64,000 bases of DNA from Pseudochrobactrum sp. sp1633 (GCF_030376605.1 NZ_JARRAE010000002.1:124001-188000); one strand, 5' to 3'; shown: positions 1 to 11,418, counted from the stretch's first letter. A program made the numbers and translations. Notes: a model not told the origin generated them from the sequence alone.

Positions 1-961
1 TCAGGAATAACGTAAATTCGACCGAGCGGTTTTGCAGATTTCCGGCTTCTTTTAAATTACCACCACGCAGTGCGCGCGATAATTCCGGTAGCAAAACCGT
101 GGCAACGGCAATACCGACCACGCCGAGCGGTAACTGATAGAACCGGTCAGCATAAACGAGAGAAGACACAGCGCCGTCTTGTCCCGAAGCAATATTGGTG
201 TTGATCAGCAGATTGATCTGGGTGATGCCGCCGGTAATCGCCGCAGGCAGCGCCAGCACCAGCAAACGGCGCACATTGGGTGTTAGTTTCGGGCGGCGAA
301 AACCGATTTTCATCCCTGCTTTGCGCACGGCAAACCAGACAATACCTAGCTGCACCACACCCGCCGCCATCACACCCCATGACAGCGCATAGCCGATTTG
401 CAGCGGATCATAATTCTGCACCCATGCCAGCAGCAGAGCGCCGATCAGGATGAAATTCAGGAAAACCGGTGCAATGGCCGCGGCAAAATACTTATGCAGG
501 CTGTTGAGCATGCCGCCCATCATCGCCGCCAGCGACATACAGGCGAGATAGGGAAACATGATCATCGCCAGATTGACCGTGTTCTCGAATTTCACCGGAT
601 CATTGGTAAAACCCGGTGCAATCACCGTGCTGACCAGAAACGGCATGGACAGTTCCATCGCGATGGTCAGGCCGAGGAGAATGGTGAACAACACGCCGAA
701 CACTTCTTCAGAAAAACGCCGGGCGCCATCCATACCGTTCTGCTCGATCTCTTTGGCAAAGAGCGGCACGAAAGCAGCGTTGAATGCACCTTCAGCAAAT
801 AAGCGTCGGAAAGTATTCGGGAAGCGGAAAGCGGTGTTGAAAGCATCCGCCACAGGGCCGGTGCCGAGAAAAGCCGCCATCAGCATTTCACGGGTAAAGC
901 CGAAGATCCTGCTCATCAGCGTGCCGGAAGCAACAGTTGCGAATTTTTTCAGCAGGCTCAT
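1..961 (-). CDS. murJ: Lipid II flippase MurJ (MviN), partial
   Basis: Inner-membrane flippase that moves lipid II across the membrane for peptidoglycan synthesis. Translation from the ATG at 961 begins MSLLKKFATVASGTLMSR and continues with RIFGFTREMLMAAFLGTG and RRLFAEGAFNAAFVPLF, both typical of the MurJ N-terminus. About 320 codons stay open to the left edge with many hydrophobic segments; the family is about 500-530 residues, so the C-terminal third lies outside the window. It follows glnD on the same strand with a gap of about 70 bp, so the two are probably co-transcribed. Confidence 0.95.
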   Translation of the reverse strand, partial: MSLLKKFATVASGTLMSRIFGFTREMLMAAFLGTGPVADAFNTAFRFPNTFRRLFAEGAFNAAFVPLFAKEIEQNGMDGARRFSEEVFGVLFTILLGLTIAMELSMPFLVSTVIAPGFTNDPVKFENTVNLAMIMFPYLACMSLAAMMGGMLNSLHKYFAAAIAPVFLNFILIGALLLAWVQNYDPLQIGYALSWGVMAAGVVQLGIVWFAVRKAGMKIGFRRPKLTPNVRRLLVLALPAAITGGITQINLLINTNIASGQDGAVSSLVYADRFYQLPLGVVGIAVATVLLPELSRALRGGNLKEAGNLQNRSVEFTLFL

Positions 962-1029
962 GAATTCATCTCGTTGATAGGGAGTAACAGGCAGGCAGTG
1001 TGGCAAATCTTAAAAATGCGGATGCCGGT

Positions 1030-3849
1030 TTAACCTGCCGTTTCGCGCGTTTTCTTTTGATCACTGTTTTTAATTTCCGCTGCCCTGCTATCACTCCCGC
1101 TCATCTCAAACAAGCCAAGCAAGCGTTTCTGGATATTGGCCTGTTTGGTGGCGGTCGTTATTTTTTGCCCGTCGAGGCCGGTGACATAAAATGTATCAAT
1201 GACCTTTTCACCGAATGTGGTGATGTGAGCGGAGGCAATATTGAGGGAAAGATCAGAAATCGCATTGGTAATTTCTGAAAGCAATCCGGTGCGATCCAGT
1301 CCTTTTACTTCAATCACCGTGAATTTTTCAGACAGGCTATTATTGATGTTGACGCGTGGCGTGACATGGAAAGCGCGGGCGGAGCGCCGCGCTTTTGTCT
1401 TTCGCGCGAGGACTTCCGGCAGATAAGTGGTGCCGGTCAGCACATCTTCAATCAACTGGCCAACACGGGCGGCACGGCGCATCTCATCATCATTGGTGTC
1501 AAATTCACGGCTGATCAGGATGGTATCCAGCGCCCGCCCGTCCGTGGTGGTGAAAATCTGCGCATCAACAATATTAGCACCCGCTGCCGAGCAGGCACCG
1601 GCAATGATCGACAGCAAACGCGGGTGATCGGGCGACAGGATTGTCAGCTCGGTCACCGCTTCAAACTCATGTGGGCGTGCCAGAATATTGAGGATTTTGC
1701 CTGCTTCATCGCTGGCACGGATGAAATCCGCGTGGCGTTTCTGATCTTCCTGCGGCACAGTCAGCAGATAATTATCATAATGCAGCGCCAGCAAATGATC
1801 GCGCTTATCCTCCGGCCAGTCGCGGATCTGCTCAGCCAGTTGGCAGCGTGCCTGATTGCTGCGCTCGGTCTGGCTCACTTCAGAAAAGCCACCGGTCAAT
1901 AGCAGTTCTGTTTCTTGATAAAGCGTGCGCAGCAGCTGGCCTTTCCAGCCGTTCCACACGCCGGGGCCGACAGCCTTGATATCGCAGATTGTGATCATCA
2001 GCAGCAGTTTCAACCGTTCGGTGGTCTGCACGATGGCAGCAAAATCGGCAATGGTTTTGCGGTCATTGAGGTCGCGTGATTGCGCAACCTTGCTCATGGT
2101 CAGATGTTCCTGAACCAACCATGCGACAAGCTCCGTCTCGGACGGATTAAGCCCGAAACGTGGGGCTAGTTTGCGGGCGATTTTGGCACCGGCCGTGGAG
2201 TGGTCTTCCGGTCTGCCTTTGGCAATATCGTGCAGCAGTAGTGTCACATAGAGCAGATGCCGGTCTTTCTTGATGGTGGGCAACAGGCTGTGCGCGAGCG
2301 GATGCTCGTTTTTCAGCGTCTCATGTTCAATCTCGGACATGATGGCAATACAACGCAACAGATGCTCATCAACTGTATAATGATGATACATATTGAACTG
2401 CATCATCGCGACGATCTTGCCGAAATCCGGAATAAACTGCCCCAGCACACCGGATTCATTCATGCGCCGCAATGTGCGTTCCGGCGTGCGCGGAGAGGCG
2501 ACAATTTCGAGAAACAGTCGGTTGGCTTCCTTGTCATTGCGCACGTCGCTTTTGATGAGTTTTAACGAGCGGCTCACGCGCTGGATCGTATCAGGATGAT
2601 ATTGCAGCCCATGTTTATCCGCGAGATAAAACAGCCGGATCAGATTGACCGGATCGCGCTGAAACACCTCATCATCGGCAATATTGATGCGGTTATGATC
2701 GAGAATAAAATCTGTGCTGCCGGCAATTTTGCGTTTTTTGCGTGCCAGCGTGGAATAAATCTGGCCGGTGCCCGGTGTTTCTTTGAACTGCTCTTCTTCC
2801 AGCGCGGCACTGATAATGCGGGTGAGATCGCCGACATCTTTAGCGACCAGAAAATAATGCTTCATGAAGCGCTCAACAGCTGTCTGCCCCGGATGGTCAG
2901 TATAGCCGAGGCGGGTGGCGATCTCACGCTGAATATCAAAGGACAGGCGCTCTTCCGCCTTGCCGCTCAGAAAATGCATATGGCAGCGCACCGCCCAGAG
3001 AAAATCATCAGCCTTGCTGAACAGTCTTGCCTCGCTGCGGGAGAAGACCCCGCGCTTGATCAGCTCCTCCGTGGAATGAACGCGATAAATATATTTGGCA
3101 ATCCAGAACAGGGTTTGCAGATCGCGCTGGCCGCCTTTGCTTTCCTTGACATTCGGCTCCACAAGATAGCGTGTTGAGCCCGCTTTTTTGTGCCGGATAT
3201 CGCGCTCAATCAGCTTGGCCTGCACAAATTCCGCGCCGCTGTCAGCGACGATTTCCTGATCAAAACGGGCGGTGAGTTCATTATAAAGCGCACGGCTGCC
3301 GGTCAGGAAACGCGCTTCCAGCAGCGAGGTGCGGATGGTCATATCTTCCCGCGACAGGCGGATGGCATCGTCAATATTGCGCGTGGAATGGCCGACTTTC
3401 AGCCCCATATCCCAGAGCATATAGAGCATATATTCCACAACCTGCTCGCCCCACGGTGTCTGCTTATAGGGCAGCAGGAACAGCAGGTCGATGTCAGAAC
3501 CCGGTGCCAGCCCACCGCGTCCGTAACCGCCAACGGCAATGATGCTCAAATTCTCAGCCTTGGACGGATTAATGGCGGGATAAATGTTCTCAACCGTAAA
3601 ATCATAAAGCGCGGCGATAATGTGATCCATCAATCCGCTGATCCGCCGTGCGCAGGCGATGCCGCTGCCATCTTCCAGCAACAGGGTTTCCGCACGGGTT
3701 TTGCCGTCTTTCCATGCGGATTTAAGCGTTTTCAGAACCTGATTGCGCGCCGGATCTTTGACTGTCTCTGTTTCTGCAGCCTGTTTCAGAGCAGCAGTAA
3801 GTGCCTGTCTGTCGATGATGCGGTCAAGATGGAGATCGGACAAGCGCAT
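1030..3849 (-). CDS. glnD: Bifunctional [protein-PII] uridylyltransferase / uridylyl-removing enzyme GlnD
   Basis: Glutamine sensor that uridylylates and de-uridylylates PII proteins to control nitrogen metabolism. The 939-residue protein has the nucleotidyltransferase motif [18 protein letters not shown] at residues 107-124, the HD motif [14 protein letters not shown] around 537-550 for removing UMP, and two C-terminal ACT domains (about 735-800 and 850-920). Length and domain order are those of a full GlnD. It lies upstream of murJ on the same strand. Confidence 0.97.
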   Translation of the reverse strand: MRLSDLHLDRIIDRQALTAALKQAAETETVKDPARNQVLKTLKSAWKDGKTRAETLLLEDGSGIACARRISGLMDHIIAALYDFTVENIYPAINPSKAENLSIIAVGGYGRGGLAPGSDIDLLFLLPYKQTPWGEQVVEYMLYMLWDMGLKVGHSTRNIDDAIRLSREDMTIRTSLLEARFLTGSRALYNELTARFDQEIVADSGAEFVQAKLIERDIRHKKAGSTRYLVEPNVKESKGGQRDLQTLFWIAKYIYRVHSTEELIKRGVFSRSEARLFSKADDFLWAVRCHMHFLSGKAEERLSFDIQREIATRLGYTDHPGQTAVERFMKHYFLVAKDVGDLTRIISAALEEEQFKETPGTGQIYSTLARKKRKIAGSTDFILDHNRINIADDEVFQRDPVNLIRLFYLADKHGLQYHPDTIQRVSRSLKLIKSDVRNDKEANRLFLEIVASPRTPERTLRRMNESGVLGQFIPDFGKIVAMMQFNMYHHYTVDEHLLRCIAIMSEIEHETLKNEHPLAHSLLPTIKKDRHLLYVTLLLHDIAKGRPEDHSTAGAKIARKLAPRFGLNPSETELVAWLVQEHLTMSKVAQSRDLNDRKTIADFAAIVQTTERLKLLLMITICDIKAVGPGVWNGWKGQLLRTLYQETELLLTGGFSEVSQTERSNQARCQLAEQIRDWPEDKRDHLLALHYDNYLLTVPQEDQKRHADFIRASDEAGKILNILARPHEFEAVTELTILSPDHPRLLSIIAGACSAAGANIVDAQIFTTTDGRALDTILISREFDTNDDEMRRAARVGQLIEDVLTGTTYLPEVLARKTKARRSARAFHVTPRVNINNSLSEKFTVIEVKGLDRTGLLSEITNAISDLSLNIASAHITTFGEKVIDTFYVTGLDGQKITTATKQANIQKRLLGLFEMSGSDSRAAEIKNSDQKKTRETAG

Positions 3850-3945
3850 GGATCATGGTTCCGTAGTATCAAAGTTACGATGCAGAAAACTGAGCATGGA
3901 TGAAAGCCGAACGCAACGGTAAGTCTGCATTCTGCTCTAAACAAG

Positions 3946-3975
3946 AAAAGGCCGGAACTGATGTTCCGGCCTTTT
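3946..3975 (-). terminator. Rho-independent terminator downstream of maeB
   Basis: A perfect inverted repeat of AAAAGGCCGGAAC and GTTCCGGCCTTTT around a 4-base loop lies 20 bp after the maeB stop. On the minus strand the stem is followed by a T-rich run, the pattern of an intrinsic terminator. It separates maeB from glnD. Confidence 0.85.
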
Positions 3976-3995
3976 GAGTTTGGCTACTGATATAA

Positions 3996-6293
3996 TCAGT
4001 TGGTTGCCGCATAAGCGGTGAAGGCCGCCATATTGGTAATGTCGGAATCCTTGGCGCTGAGCGGTACGATCTGCACGGCCTTGTCCAGACCGGTCAGCAG
4101 CGGGCCGATCAGGGTTGCGCCGCCCAGTTCCTGCAACATATTCGCGGCAATGGATGCCGTATGATAATCCGGCATGACCAGTACATTGGCAGGAGCCGTC
4201 AGGCGGGTAAACGGATAGGTTTCCATCAGGCTGGCATTAAGCGCAACGTCCGCGCTCATTTCACCGTCGAATTCAAAGTCGACATGGCGTTTTTCCAGAA
4301 TACGCACGGCTTCCTGAATGTTTTCAGAACGCGCACCGGACATATGGCCGAAGGTGGAATAAGCCAGCATGGCAACGCGCGGCACATAGCCCATGCGGCG
4401 TGCAACATTGGCGGCTTCCACTGCAATATCAGCCAGTTCTTCTGCTGTCGGCTGCTCGTGCATCGCCGTATCGGCGATGAAAACGGTGCGGCCACGGCAC
4501 AGAGCCAGAGATACGCCGATCATCCGGTGACCCGGTTTCACATCAATCACGCGGCGCACATCTTCAATGCTGGTGGCATAATTGCGGGTTACGCCGGTGA
4601 CCATGCCGTCCGCATCACCCATCGCCACCATGCAGGCAGCAAAATGGTTGCGGTCATTGTTGATCATGCGCTGGCAATCGCGGAACAGATAGCCTTTGCG
4701 CTGTAGCTTTTCATAAAGGTGATCGGCATATTCCGAGGTGCGTTTTGACAGACGGGCATTGGTGATTTCAATGCCGAGCTTGTCGAGATCAACACCGGTC
4801 TGTTCAGCTGTTTCACGGATACGGTCTTCACGGCCGAGCAGGATGGCTTTGCCCAAGCCCTGATTAGCGAAGGAAACAGCGGCGCGGATCACCTGCGGCT
4901 CTTCACCTTCAGCAAAGATCACACGTTTGGTGTGACGACGGATACGATCATAAATGCCGGACATGGTTGATGCGATCGGATCGCGGCGCGCAGAGAGTGT
5001 GCGGGCATAGGCTTCGAGATCGTCAATAGGCTTGCCAGCAACGCCGCTTTCCATTGCCGCTTTGGCGACGGCCACCGGAATGGTGGAGAGCAGGCGCGGA
5101 TCAAACGGCACCGGAATAATGTAATTCGGGCCAAAACGCGGACGGTTGCCCTGATAGGCAGCAGCCACATCATCCGGCACATCAGTGCGTGCCAGTTCTG
5201 CAAGCGCATTGGCAGCGGCGACCTTCATCGCATCATTGATGGTGGTGGCGCGCACATCCAGTGCGCCACGGAAAATATACGGGAAGCCAAGCACGTTGTT
5301 GACCTGGTTCGGATAATCGGAGCGACCGGTTGCGACAATCGCATCGGAGCGGATGGCTGCTACTTCTTCCGGTGTGATTTCCGGATCAGGATTGGCCATA
5401 GCAAAGATAATAGGATTGTCAGCCATTGAGCGCACCATGTCGTCGGTCAATGCGCCTTTGGCGGAAACGCCGAAGAAAATATCCGCGCCTTCCATTGCTT
5501 CGGCCAGCGAGCGCTTATCGGTTTTCACCGCATGCGCCGATTTCCACTGGTTCATACCCTCGGTGCGACCCTGCCAGACCACGCCTTTGGTATCGCACAG
5601 GATTACATTCTCTGATGCAAAGCCCATTGCCTTGACCAGTTCAATACAGGCAATACCGGCAGCACCAGCGCCATTACAAACCATTTTCGTGGTCTTCAGG
5701 TCACGGCCGGTCAGGTGCAGTGCATTGAGCATACCGGCAGCTGCGATAATCGCGGTTCCGTGCTGGTCATCATGGAAAACCGGAATATTCATCAGCTCGC
5801 GCAGGCGCGCTTCAATGATAAAACATTCCGGCGCTTTAATATCTTCCAGATTGATGCCGCCGAAGCTTGGCCCCAGATAGCGCACGGAATTGATGAATTC
5901 TTCCACATCGGTGGTGTCGACTTCAAGATCGATGGAATCCACATCGGCAAAGCGCTTGAACAGCACGGATTTGCCTTCCATCACCGGTTTGGAAGCCAGT
6001 GCGCCGAGATTGCCGAGACCCAGAATGGCGGTGCCGTTGGAGATCACGGCAACCATATTGCCCTTGGCTGTATAGTCATAGGCTTTGCTCGGATCTTCCG
6101 CGATCGCTTTAACCGGTACAGCCACGCCCGGAGAATAGGCGAGCGACAGGTCGCGCTGCGTTGCCATTGGTTTGGTCGGAGTGATTTCCAGTTTGCCCGG
6201 ACGGCCGCGAGCGTGAAAGTCCAGTGCTTCCTGTTCTGTCAGGGACGGGCCTTTTCCTGTTTGTGGCTTCTGGGTGCTCTTGTCGTTGGTCAT
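3996..6293 (-). CDS. maeB: NADP-dependent malic enzyme with C-terminal phosphotransacetylase-like domain
   Basis: Oxidative decarboxylation of malate to pyruvate, linking the TCA cycle to gluconeogenesis and NADPH supply. The ATG at 6293 is preceded by GGAG at 8-base spacing and gives 765 residues starting MTNDKSTQKPQ. An in-frame ATG at 6362 exists but lacks a good site. The malic domain (YSPGVAVPVKAIAEDP, then HDDQHGTAIIAAAGMLNAL) and NAD-binding domain fill the first 430 residues. A phosphotransacetylase-like domain (RVIFAEGEEPQVIRAA onward) fills the rest, as in MaeB/Tme proteins, where it is thought to be regulatory. The gene is monocistronic, with its own terminator. Confidence 0.95.
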   Translation of the reverse strand: MTNDKSTQKPQTGKGPSLTEQEALDFHARGRPGKLEITPTKPMATQRDLSLAYSPGVAVPVKAIAEDPSKAYDYTAKGNMVAVISNGTAILGLGNLGALASKPVMEGKSVLFKRFADVDSIDLEVDTTDVEEFINSVRYLGPSFGGINLEDIKAPECFIIEARLRELMNIPVFHDDQHGTAIIAAAGMLNALHLTGRDLKTTKMVCNGAGAAGIACIELVKAMGFASENVILCDTKGVVWQGRTEGMNQWKSAHAVKTDKRSLAEAMEGADIFFGVSAKGALTDDMVRSMADNPIIFAMANPDPEITPEEVAAIRSDAIVATGRSDYPNQVNNVLGFPYIFRGALDVRATTINDAMKVAAANALAELARTDVPDDVAAAYQGNRPRFGPNYIIPVPFDPRLLSTIPVAVAKAAMESGVAGKPIDDLEAYARTLSARRDPIASTMSGIYDRIRRHTKRVIFAEGEEPQVIRAAVSFANQGLGKAILLGREDRIRETAEQTGVDLDKLGIEITNARLSKRTSEYADHLYEKLQRKGYLFRDCQRMINNDRNHFAACMVAMGDADGMVTGVTRNYATSIEDVRRVIDVKPGHRMIGVSLALCRGRTVFIADTAMHEQPTAEELADIAVEAANVARRMGYVPRVAMLAYSTFGHMSGARSENIQEAVRILEKRHVDFEFDGEMSADVALNASLMETYPFTRLTAPANVLVMPDYHTASIAANMLQELGGATLIGPLLTGLDKAVQIVPLSAKDSDITNMAAFTAYAATN

Positions 6294-6638
6294 TGACCGC
6301 TCCGATCTTTCCTGCGTGGCGGTTGCTTTGAGGGGCTGCAACTGCCTTATTATGTTAATCATCCTGCCGGATGGTTGGCCTGAGTGTTTGGGCCTGAATG
6401 GTTTGGCCCGAATGTTTTGGCCCGAATGTTTGGACAGTGTGTTTATATCAAGACTGCTTATTTGGGTAGCGCAATATCTGAAAAGATTTTGGTGTTTAAA
6501 GATAATATTCGCAAGATCAATGCATTCCGGCGAGATTCACGGGGATATAAGCAACTGACTGCTTCACAGAGCTTTGCTCAACGCTTTAAACTGGCAATAA
6601 GATTTTGAAAAATTATTTCAGGAACATGTGTATTTCCT
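6294..6638. other. Divergent maeB/mutS intergenic region
   Basis: This 345-bp divergent control region carries the upstream signals of both maeB (leftward) and mutS (rightward). It contains a 14-bp tandem repeat block on the maeB side and AT-rich DNA nearer mutS. I see no credible gene or recognisable operator. Confidence 0.6.
6375..6430. repeat. Four tandem copies of a 14-bp unit
   Basis: Consecutive units begin at 6375, 6389, 6403 and 6417: TTGGCCTGAGTGTT, TGGGCCTGAATGGT, then TTGGCCCGAATGTT twice. A decayed fifth unit (TGGACAGTGTG) follows. The period is exactly 14 bp and the last two units are identical, so this is a minisatellite-type array in the maeB upstream region. Confidence 0.85.
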
Positions 6639-9386
6639 ATGACGCAGCATGAAACAGCTCCCCAAACATCCGAACTCGCTGACGAGCCGCAGAGCACTTA
6701 TGATGCAGGTCTGAACGCACGTCCCACACCGATGATGGAACAATATATTGAGATCAAGGCTGCCTATCCGGACAGCCTGTTGTTCTATCGTATGGGCGAT
6801 TTTTACGAGATGTTCTTCAATGATGCGATTGAGGCATCCGAAGCGCTGGGTATTACGCTGACCAAGCGCGGCAAGCATCTGGGTGAAGATATTCCGATGT
6901 GCGGTGTGCCGGTGCATACTGCCGATGATTATTTGCAGCGTCTCATCGGCAAGGGCTTTCGCGTGGCCGTCTGTGAGCAGGTGGAAGATCCGGCTGAAGC
7001 GAAGAAGCGCGGTTCCAAATCTGTAGTCAAGCGCGATGTGATCCGTCTTGTCACACCGGGCACGATCACGGAAGAAAAGCTGCTTGATCCGGCACAGGCT
7101 AATTATCTGATGATCCTTGGCCGTGTGCGTGGTGTGGAAGAGGGCAGGCTGTCGCTGGCATGGATTGATATTTCCACCGGCCAGTTCCGCATGACGGAAA
7201 CCACACCGGAAAAACTCTATGCCGATATTATGCGCGTTGATCCGAGCGAGCTGATCGTGCCGGAAACAGCCTTCCAGGATCCGCAAATTCGTCCGGTTCT
7301 GGATTTGCTGGGGCGCATTGTCATGCCGCAGCATCCGAGCCTGTTTGAAAGCTCTACGGCAGAAGAACGTATCAAGCGCTATTACGGTGTGGCAACTTTG
7401 GATGGTTTCGGTGAGTTCAACCGCACCGAGCTTTCGGCGATTTCCGGTGCCATTGCCTATCTCGAGAAAACCCAGATTGCCGAACGCCCGCCTTTGATGC
7501 GTCCTGAACGTGAGACGGATGGCGCATCGCTGTTTATTGATCCGGCAACCCGCGCCAATCTGGAACTGATGCGCACGCTCTCCGGCAATCGTGAAGGCTC
7601 ATTGCTCAAAGCTGTTGACCGCACGGTCACCGGTGCCGGTGCACGGCTGCTGGCCGAGCGCCTGACAGCGCCGTTGACTGACCCTGCGCAGATTGCAGCA
7701 AGACAGGACTCTGTGGCTTTCTTTTTGAGTGAAACGTCATTGGCACAGGGCTTGCGTTCTGCCTTGCGCGGTGTGCCGGATATGCCGCGCGCCTTGTCAC
7801 GTCTGGCCGTCGGACGCGGTGGCCCGCGTGATCTCGGCGCATTGCATGCCGGTTTTCAGGCGGCACATCTGGTGCAGCAGTTATTTCAGGATAAGCAATT
7901 ACCCGAGGAGCTGGCGCAGGCCTGTCAGTCCATTCTCGCTCTGCCGGAGAGTTATGCCCAGTTTCTGGATCAGACTCTGGCAGAAGAACTGCCACTGCTG
8001 AAGCGCGATGGCGGTTTTATCCGCGCGGGCTTTCATGCCGAACTTGATGAAATGCGCAGCCTTCGCGATCAGTCGCGCCGCGTGATTGCCGGTCTTCAGG
8101 CCAATTATATGGAAGAGACGGGCGTTAAATCGCTCAAGATCAAACATAATAATGTGCTGGGTTATTTTATTGAGGTGACGGCCAATAATGCTGGTGCGCT
8201 GACCGATACAGATGCGGCCAAAGCGCGGTTTATCCATCGTCAGACAATGGCCAGCGCCATGCGTTTCACCACTACGGAACTGGCGGAGATTGAAACCAAA
8301 ATCGCGAATGCGGCAGACCGTGCGCTGTCGATTGAATTGGCGATTTTTGAAGATCTGGTCAGCCGTACTGTTGAAAATGCCGATGCTATCCGTGCCGGTG
8401 CTGCTGCCCTTGGTATCATGGATGTGTCCGCAGCGCTCAGTGTGCTGGCGGGTGAGCAGGGCTATTGCCGCCCGAAGGTGGACGACAGTCTGAGCTTTGC
8501 CATTGATGGCGGGCGTCATCCGGTGGTGGAGCAGGCGCTGCGAAAACAGGCCAGTAATCCGTTTGTTGCCAATGATTGTGATCTGTCGCCTCTGGGTGGT
8601 CAGAAATTCGGCGCGATCTGGCTTTTGACCGGTCCCAATATGGGCGGTAAATCGACCTTCTTGCGCCAGAATGCGCTGATCGCCATTCTGGCGCAGATGG
8701 GCTCTTACGTTCCGGCCACATCTGCCCATATCGGTATTGTAGACCGGCTGTTCAGTCGTGTCGGTGCATCAGATGATCTGGCACGTGGCCGTTCTACCTT
8801 CATGGTGGAGATGGTTGAAACCGCGGCCATTCTCAATCTCGCCGGTGAGCGCTCGCTGGTTATTCTCGATGAGATCGGCCGTGGTACTGCAACCTTTGAC
8901 GGTTTGTCGATTGCCTGGGCGAGTGTGGAATATCTGCACGAGAAGAACCGTTGCCGCGCATTATTTGCTACGCATTTCCATGAAATGACGGCTCTGTCAG
9001 AGAAACTGGCACGGCTTGCTAATGTCACCATGCGGGTGAAGGAATGGGAAGGCGATGTCGTGTTCCTGCACGAGGTGGCCAAAGGGGCTGCTGATCGTTC
9101 TTACGGCGTGCAGGTGGCACGTCTGGCAGGCTTGCCTGATGCCGTGGTTGAGCGTGCGCGCGATGTGCTGCATCGCTTAGAAGAGGGTGAAACCTCCGGC
9201 AAGGCTGAGAAGATCATTGATGATCTGCCGCTTTTTGCAGTCGTTGCCAAGCCGCGTGAAGTGGCAAAACCGGCTCAGGATAGCGTGTTGCTGAGTGCCG
9301 TGAGCGAGATCAATCCGGATGATCTGACACCGCGCGAGGCGCTGGAGGCGCTGTACCGCCTGAAGCAATTGTCGGTTAAAAGCTAA
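6639..9386 (+). CDS. mutS: DNA mismatch repair protein MutS
   Basis: Recognises mismatches and small loops in DNA and starts methyl-directed-type repair with MutL. The 915-residue protein has the mismatch-reading Phe-x-Glu in GDFYEMF (F55, E57), Walker A GPNMGGKS at about 665-672, Walker B-like [11 protein letters not shown], and ATHFHEM of the MutS ATPase. The length matches alphaproteobacterial MutS (about 900). AGGAAC lies about 13 bases before the ATG. It is read away from maeB, and a VOC gene follows 20 bp downstream on the same strand. Confidence 0.98.
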   Translation: MTQHETAPQTSELADEPQSTYDAGLNARPTPMMEQYIEIKAAYPDSLLFYRMGDFYEMFFNDAIEASEALGITLTKRGKHLGEDIPMCGVPVHTADDYLQRLIGKGFRVAVCEQVEDPAEAKKRGSKSVVKRDVIRLVTPGTITEEKLLDPAQANYLMILGRVRGVEEGRLSLAWIDISTGQFRMTETTPEKLYADIMRVDPSELIVPETAFQDPQIRPVLDLLGRIVMPQHPSLFESSTAEERIKRYYGVATLDGFGEFNRTELSAISGAIAYLEKTQIAERPPLMRPERETDGASLFIDPATRANLELMRTLSGNREGSLLKAVDRTVTGAGARLLAERLTAPLTDPAQIAARQDSVAFFLSETSLAQGLRSALRGVPDMPRALSRLAVGRGGPRDLGALHAGFQAAHLVQQLFQDKQLPEELAQACQSILALPESYAQFLDQTLAEELPLLKRDGGFIRAGFHAELDEMRSLRDQSRRVIAGLQANYMEETGVKSLKIKHNNVLGYFIEVTANNAGALTDTDAAKARFIHRQTMASAMRFTTTELAEIETKIANAADRALSIELAIFEDLVSRTVENADAIRAGAAALGIMDVSAALSVLAGEQGYCRPKVDDSLSFAIDGGRHPVVEQALRKQASNPFVANDCDLSPLGGQKFGAIWLLTGPNMGGKSTFLRQNALIAILAQMGSYVPATSAHIGIVDRLFSRVGASDDLARGRSTFMVEMVETAAILNLAGERSLVILDEIGRGTATFDGLSIAWASVEYLHEKNRCRALFATHFHEMTALSEKLARLANVTMRVKEWEGDVVFLHEVAKGAADRSYGVQVARLAGLPDAVVERARDVLHRLEEGETSGKAEKIIDDLPLFAVVAKPREVAKPAQDSVLLSAVSEINPDDLTPREALEALYRLKQLSVKS

Positions 9387-9406
9387 GATCTGGCAGGAGG
9401 ATCGAT

Positions 9407-9772
9407 ATGGCAGTTCTGAGGATCGTAGCTAATCTAGCAGGCTCTGATCTTCAGGCCGCACGGGTCTTTTATGAGGAACTGCTGGGGCTGGATGTGATTA
9501 TGGATCATGGTTGGATAGTGACACTGGCTGCCGGAGTGACCACAGAAAACAGGCCTGTCCAACAACTCAGTTTAGCGACAGAGGGTGGCTGCGGAACGGA
9601 TGTGCCCCGTCTTTCCATTGAGGACGATAATCTGGATGAAGTCTACCATCGCGCACAGGCTGCAGGATTTGAGATCACCTATCCGCTCACGGAAGAACCG
9701 TGGGGCGTGCAGTGTTTCTACGTCCGCGATCCGCTTGGATATGTCATAAATATCTTATCACATCAGAAATAA
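9407..9772 (+). CDS. VOC (glyoxalase/bleomycin-resistance) family protein
   Basis: A small metal-binding-fold protein of 121 residues with the single vicinal-oxygen-chelate pattern: an N-terminal ANLAGSDLQAARVFYEELLGLDV segment and C-terminal EEPWGVQCFYVRDPLGYVINI. The substrate cannot be told; members include glyoxalases, dioxygenases and antibiotic-binding proteins. The start is well supported: AGGAGG lies 6 bases before the ATG. It is 20 bp behind mutS and probably shares its transcript. Confidence 0.85.
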   Translation: MAVLRIVANLAGSDLQAARVFYEELLGLDVIMDHGWIVTLAAGVTTENRPVQQLSLATEGGCGTDVPRLSIEDDNLDEVYHRAQAAGFEITYPLTEEPWGVQCFYVRDPLGYVINILSHQK

Positions 9773-9802
9773 AAAAGACCGGTATATTGCCGGTCTTTTT
9801 TA
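9771..9802. terminator. Bidirectional terminator between VOC gene and olsB
   Basis: AAAAAAGACCGG and CCGGTCTTTTTT form a perfect stem around TATATTG. T-runs are present on both strands, so it can serve both convergent genes. It begins inside the VOC stop codon. Confidence 0.9.
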
Positions 9803-9812
9803 TTCCATCGGT

Positions 9813-10730
9813 TCACACAAACCGGTCGGCTTCAGCGCCGTAATAATTGATGTAGCGGCTGGAAATACGTTCAACGGGCAACACAATCAGCACATCGGTG
9901 GTGCCGAACTGGTGATCGACGACTGCACCGTCACCGATCATTGCACCAAGGCGTAAGTAACCTTTGATTAGCGGCGGCATGGAAAACAGTGCCACTTTTG
10001 GATTGATTGCTTCCTGCGGGACAATATCCATTGAACGGTAATGCTGCTCAAGCGCCCGCACATCCCATTCCGTATCGGCGCGGCAATTGTGTTGCAGGAA
10101 CGAAAGCGACACTGCATGTGCTTCCGGCACTGTGCCGTGGAAAGAGGCACAGCCGAACATCACTTCAATCTTGTGCTGCCGGCAATAGGACCAGATGCCC
10201 TGCCACAGCAATTCCACCGTGCGTTTGGAGCGGTATTCCGGCTTCACACAGGAGCGGCCAAGTTCCAGAAATTGCAGGCCGGGTTTGCGGTCTATAAGTT
10301 TGCCGATTTCATATTCACCGGCAGAATACAATGTGCGTCCTGCGGTGATCATATCACTGCGCATCAGACGATAAGTGCCAACGAGCTGTTCGGTCTCACC
10401 ACCGGCTATTGCTGTGTCATAAACAACGAGGTGATCGCAGATCGCGTCATAATGATCTGCGTCGCGCTCTTCGAGCATTGTGATTTGTGATTTTTGTGCG
10501 CCGAGCTCAGTATAGAACACATCATAGCGCAGTTTTTGTGCAATACGGATGGTTTCCTGATTGTCCGCAATCCGCACAATCAGACTGCCCATGCGCCCCA
10601 GTATCTGGCCGGTCAGGGAGGAAAAACCGGTATCTGCCAGAATGGCGCCTATTTCAAGCGTGTCAGGAGATGTCTGCTTCATGCATGTATCATGCGCGGT
10701 TTGTGAAAAAATTCCAAGAGCCTGTGGCAA
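9813..10730 (-). CDS. olsB: OlsB-type L-ornithine N-alpha-acyltransferase (GNAT fold)
   Basis: Probably makes lyso-ornithine lipid by acylating ornithine from acyl-ACP, the first step of phosphorus-free ornithine lipids. The 305-residue protein shows the OlsB/hemolysin-like core: IRIAQKLRYDVFYTELGA, then CDHLVVYD, VGTYRLMR, and FLELGRSCVKPEYR. I chose the TTG at 10730 because GGAGG lies 7-8 bases before it; the in-frame ATG at 10682 has no visible Shine-Dalgarno. The partner OlsA is not in the window. Function is inferred from family; related autoinducer-like GNATs are an alternative. Confidence 0.85.
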   Translation of the reverse strand: MPQALGIFSQTAHDTCMKQTSPDTLEIGAILADTGFSSLTGQILGRMGSLIVRIADNQETIRIAQKLRYDVFYTELGAQKSQITMLEERDADHYDAICDHLVVYDTAIAGGETEQLVGTYRLMRSDMITAGRTLYSAGEYEIGKLIDRKPGLQFLELGRSCVKPEYRSKRTVELLWQGIWSYCRQHKIEVMFGCASFHGTVPEAHAVSLSFLQHNCRADTEWDVRALEQHYRSMDIVPQEAINPKVALFSMPPLIKGYLRLGAMIGDGAVVDHQFGTTDVLIVLPVERISSRYINYYGAEADRFV

Positions 10731-10906
10731 GATATATCCTCCGCCAGATTCAAATGCCTGAGTTTCGTCTGTAACCGCGTGCCTGTTCAGCCACGTTTTA
10801 TAGAGAGTCTTTATATAGCTTGTCTGCGTCAGCCATGTGACATGAGAAGGTCAGGAAATAATCAGTTTTTGATGAAGACACTCAGGGCGCGCAGTGAGGC
10901 GTTTCC

Positions 10907-11389
10907 TTATCCGGCAGAGCGCGCACGCTTCCATTGTATAATTTCATCAAGAATAATCAGTCCCGCGCCAGTGGTAATGTAGACATCAGCCATGTTGAAC
11001 ACCGCAAAAGACCAGTTTGGCAGGTGGAACAAAATATAGTCGACAACATAACCAAGCAGGCTGCGGTCAATCAAATTGCCCAACGCACCGCCGATAATCA
11101 GCGCAAAACCAAGACGGCTGATCACCCGCTCCGGTGCGGTTGTCCACCACAGATAAGAGACGAAACCGATCACAGCAACTGTCATCGCTATCAGCCCGCC
11201 GTCATGCAGCCAGGACAACATGGAGAAAGCGATGCCCTCATTATGTGTACGGTAAAGTGCCAGAAATGGCAGCAGATCAATCTGCTGATTATAGTCCATG
11301 CCGCTCTCAACCAGAAATTTGATATACTGGTCTGAAGTGACAGCAAAAACGATAATCAGAACTGACCAGAGAGTGGCACGTTGGGACAT
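10907..11389 (-). CDS. lspA: Lipoprotein signal peptidase (signal peptidase II)
   Basis: Inner-membrane aspartyl protease that removes signal peptides from prolipoproteins. The 160 residues hold four hydrophobic segments and the conserved patches [29 protein letters not shown] and [12 protein letters not shown]. The last two carry the two catalytic aspartates. Length is normal. It lies 29 bp downstream of the TrmH-family methyltransferase gene on the same strand and is probably in that operon. Confidence 0.95.
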   Translation of the reverse strand: MSQRATLWSVLIIVFAVTSDQYIKFLVESGMDYNQQIDLLPFLALYRTHNEGIAFSMLSWLHDGGLIAMTVAVIGFVSYLWWTTAPERVISRLGFALIIGGALGNLIDRSLLGYVVDYILFHLPNWSFAVFNMADVYITTGAGLIILDEIIQWKRARSAG

Positions 11390-11418
11390 AGGGGCATTAA
11401 ACTCCTGCGCTTTTTATA

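Noticed and set aside
2596-3903. Long plus-strand open frames opposite glnD
   Set aside because: Composition and lack of motifs mark them as antisense shadows of glnD.
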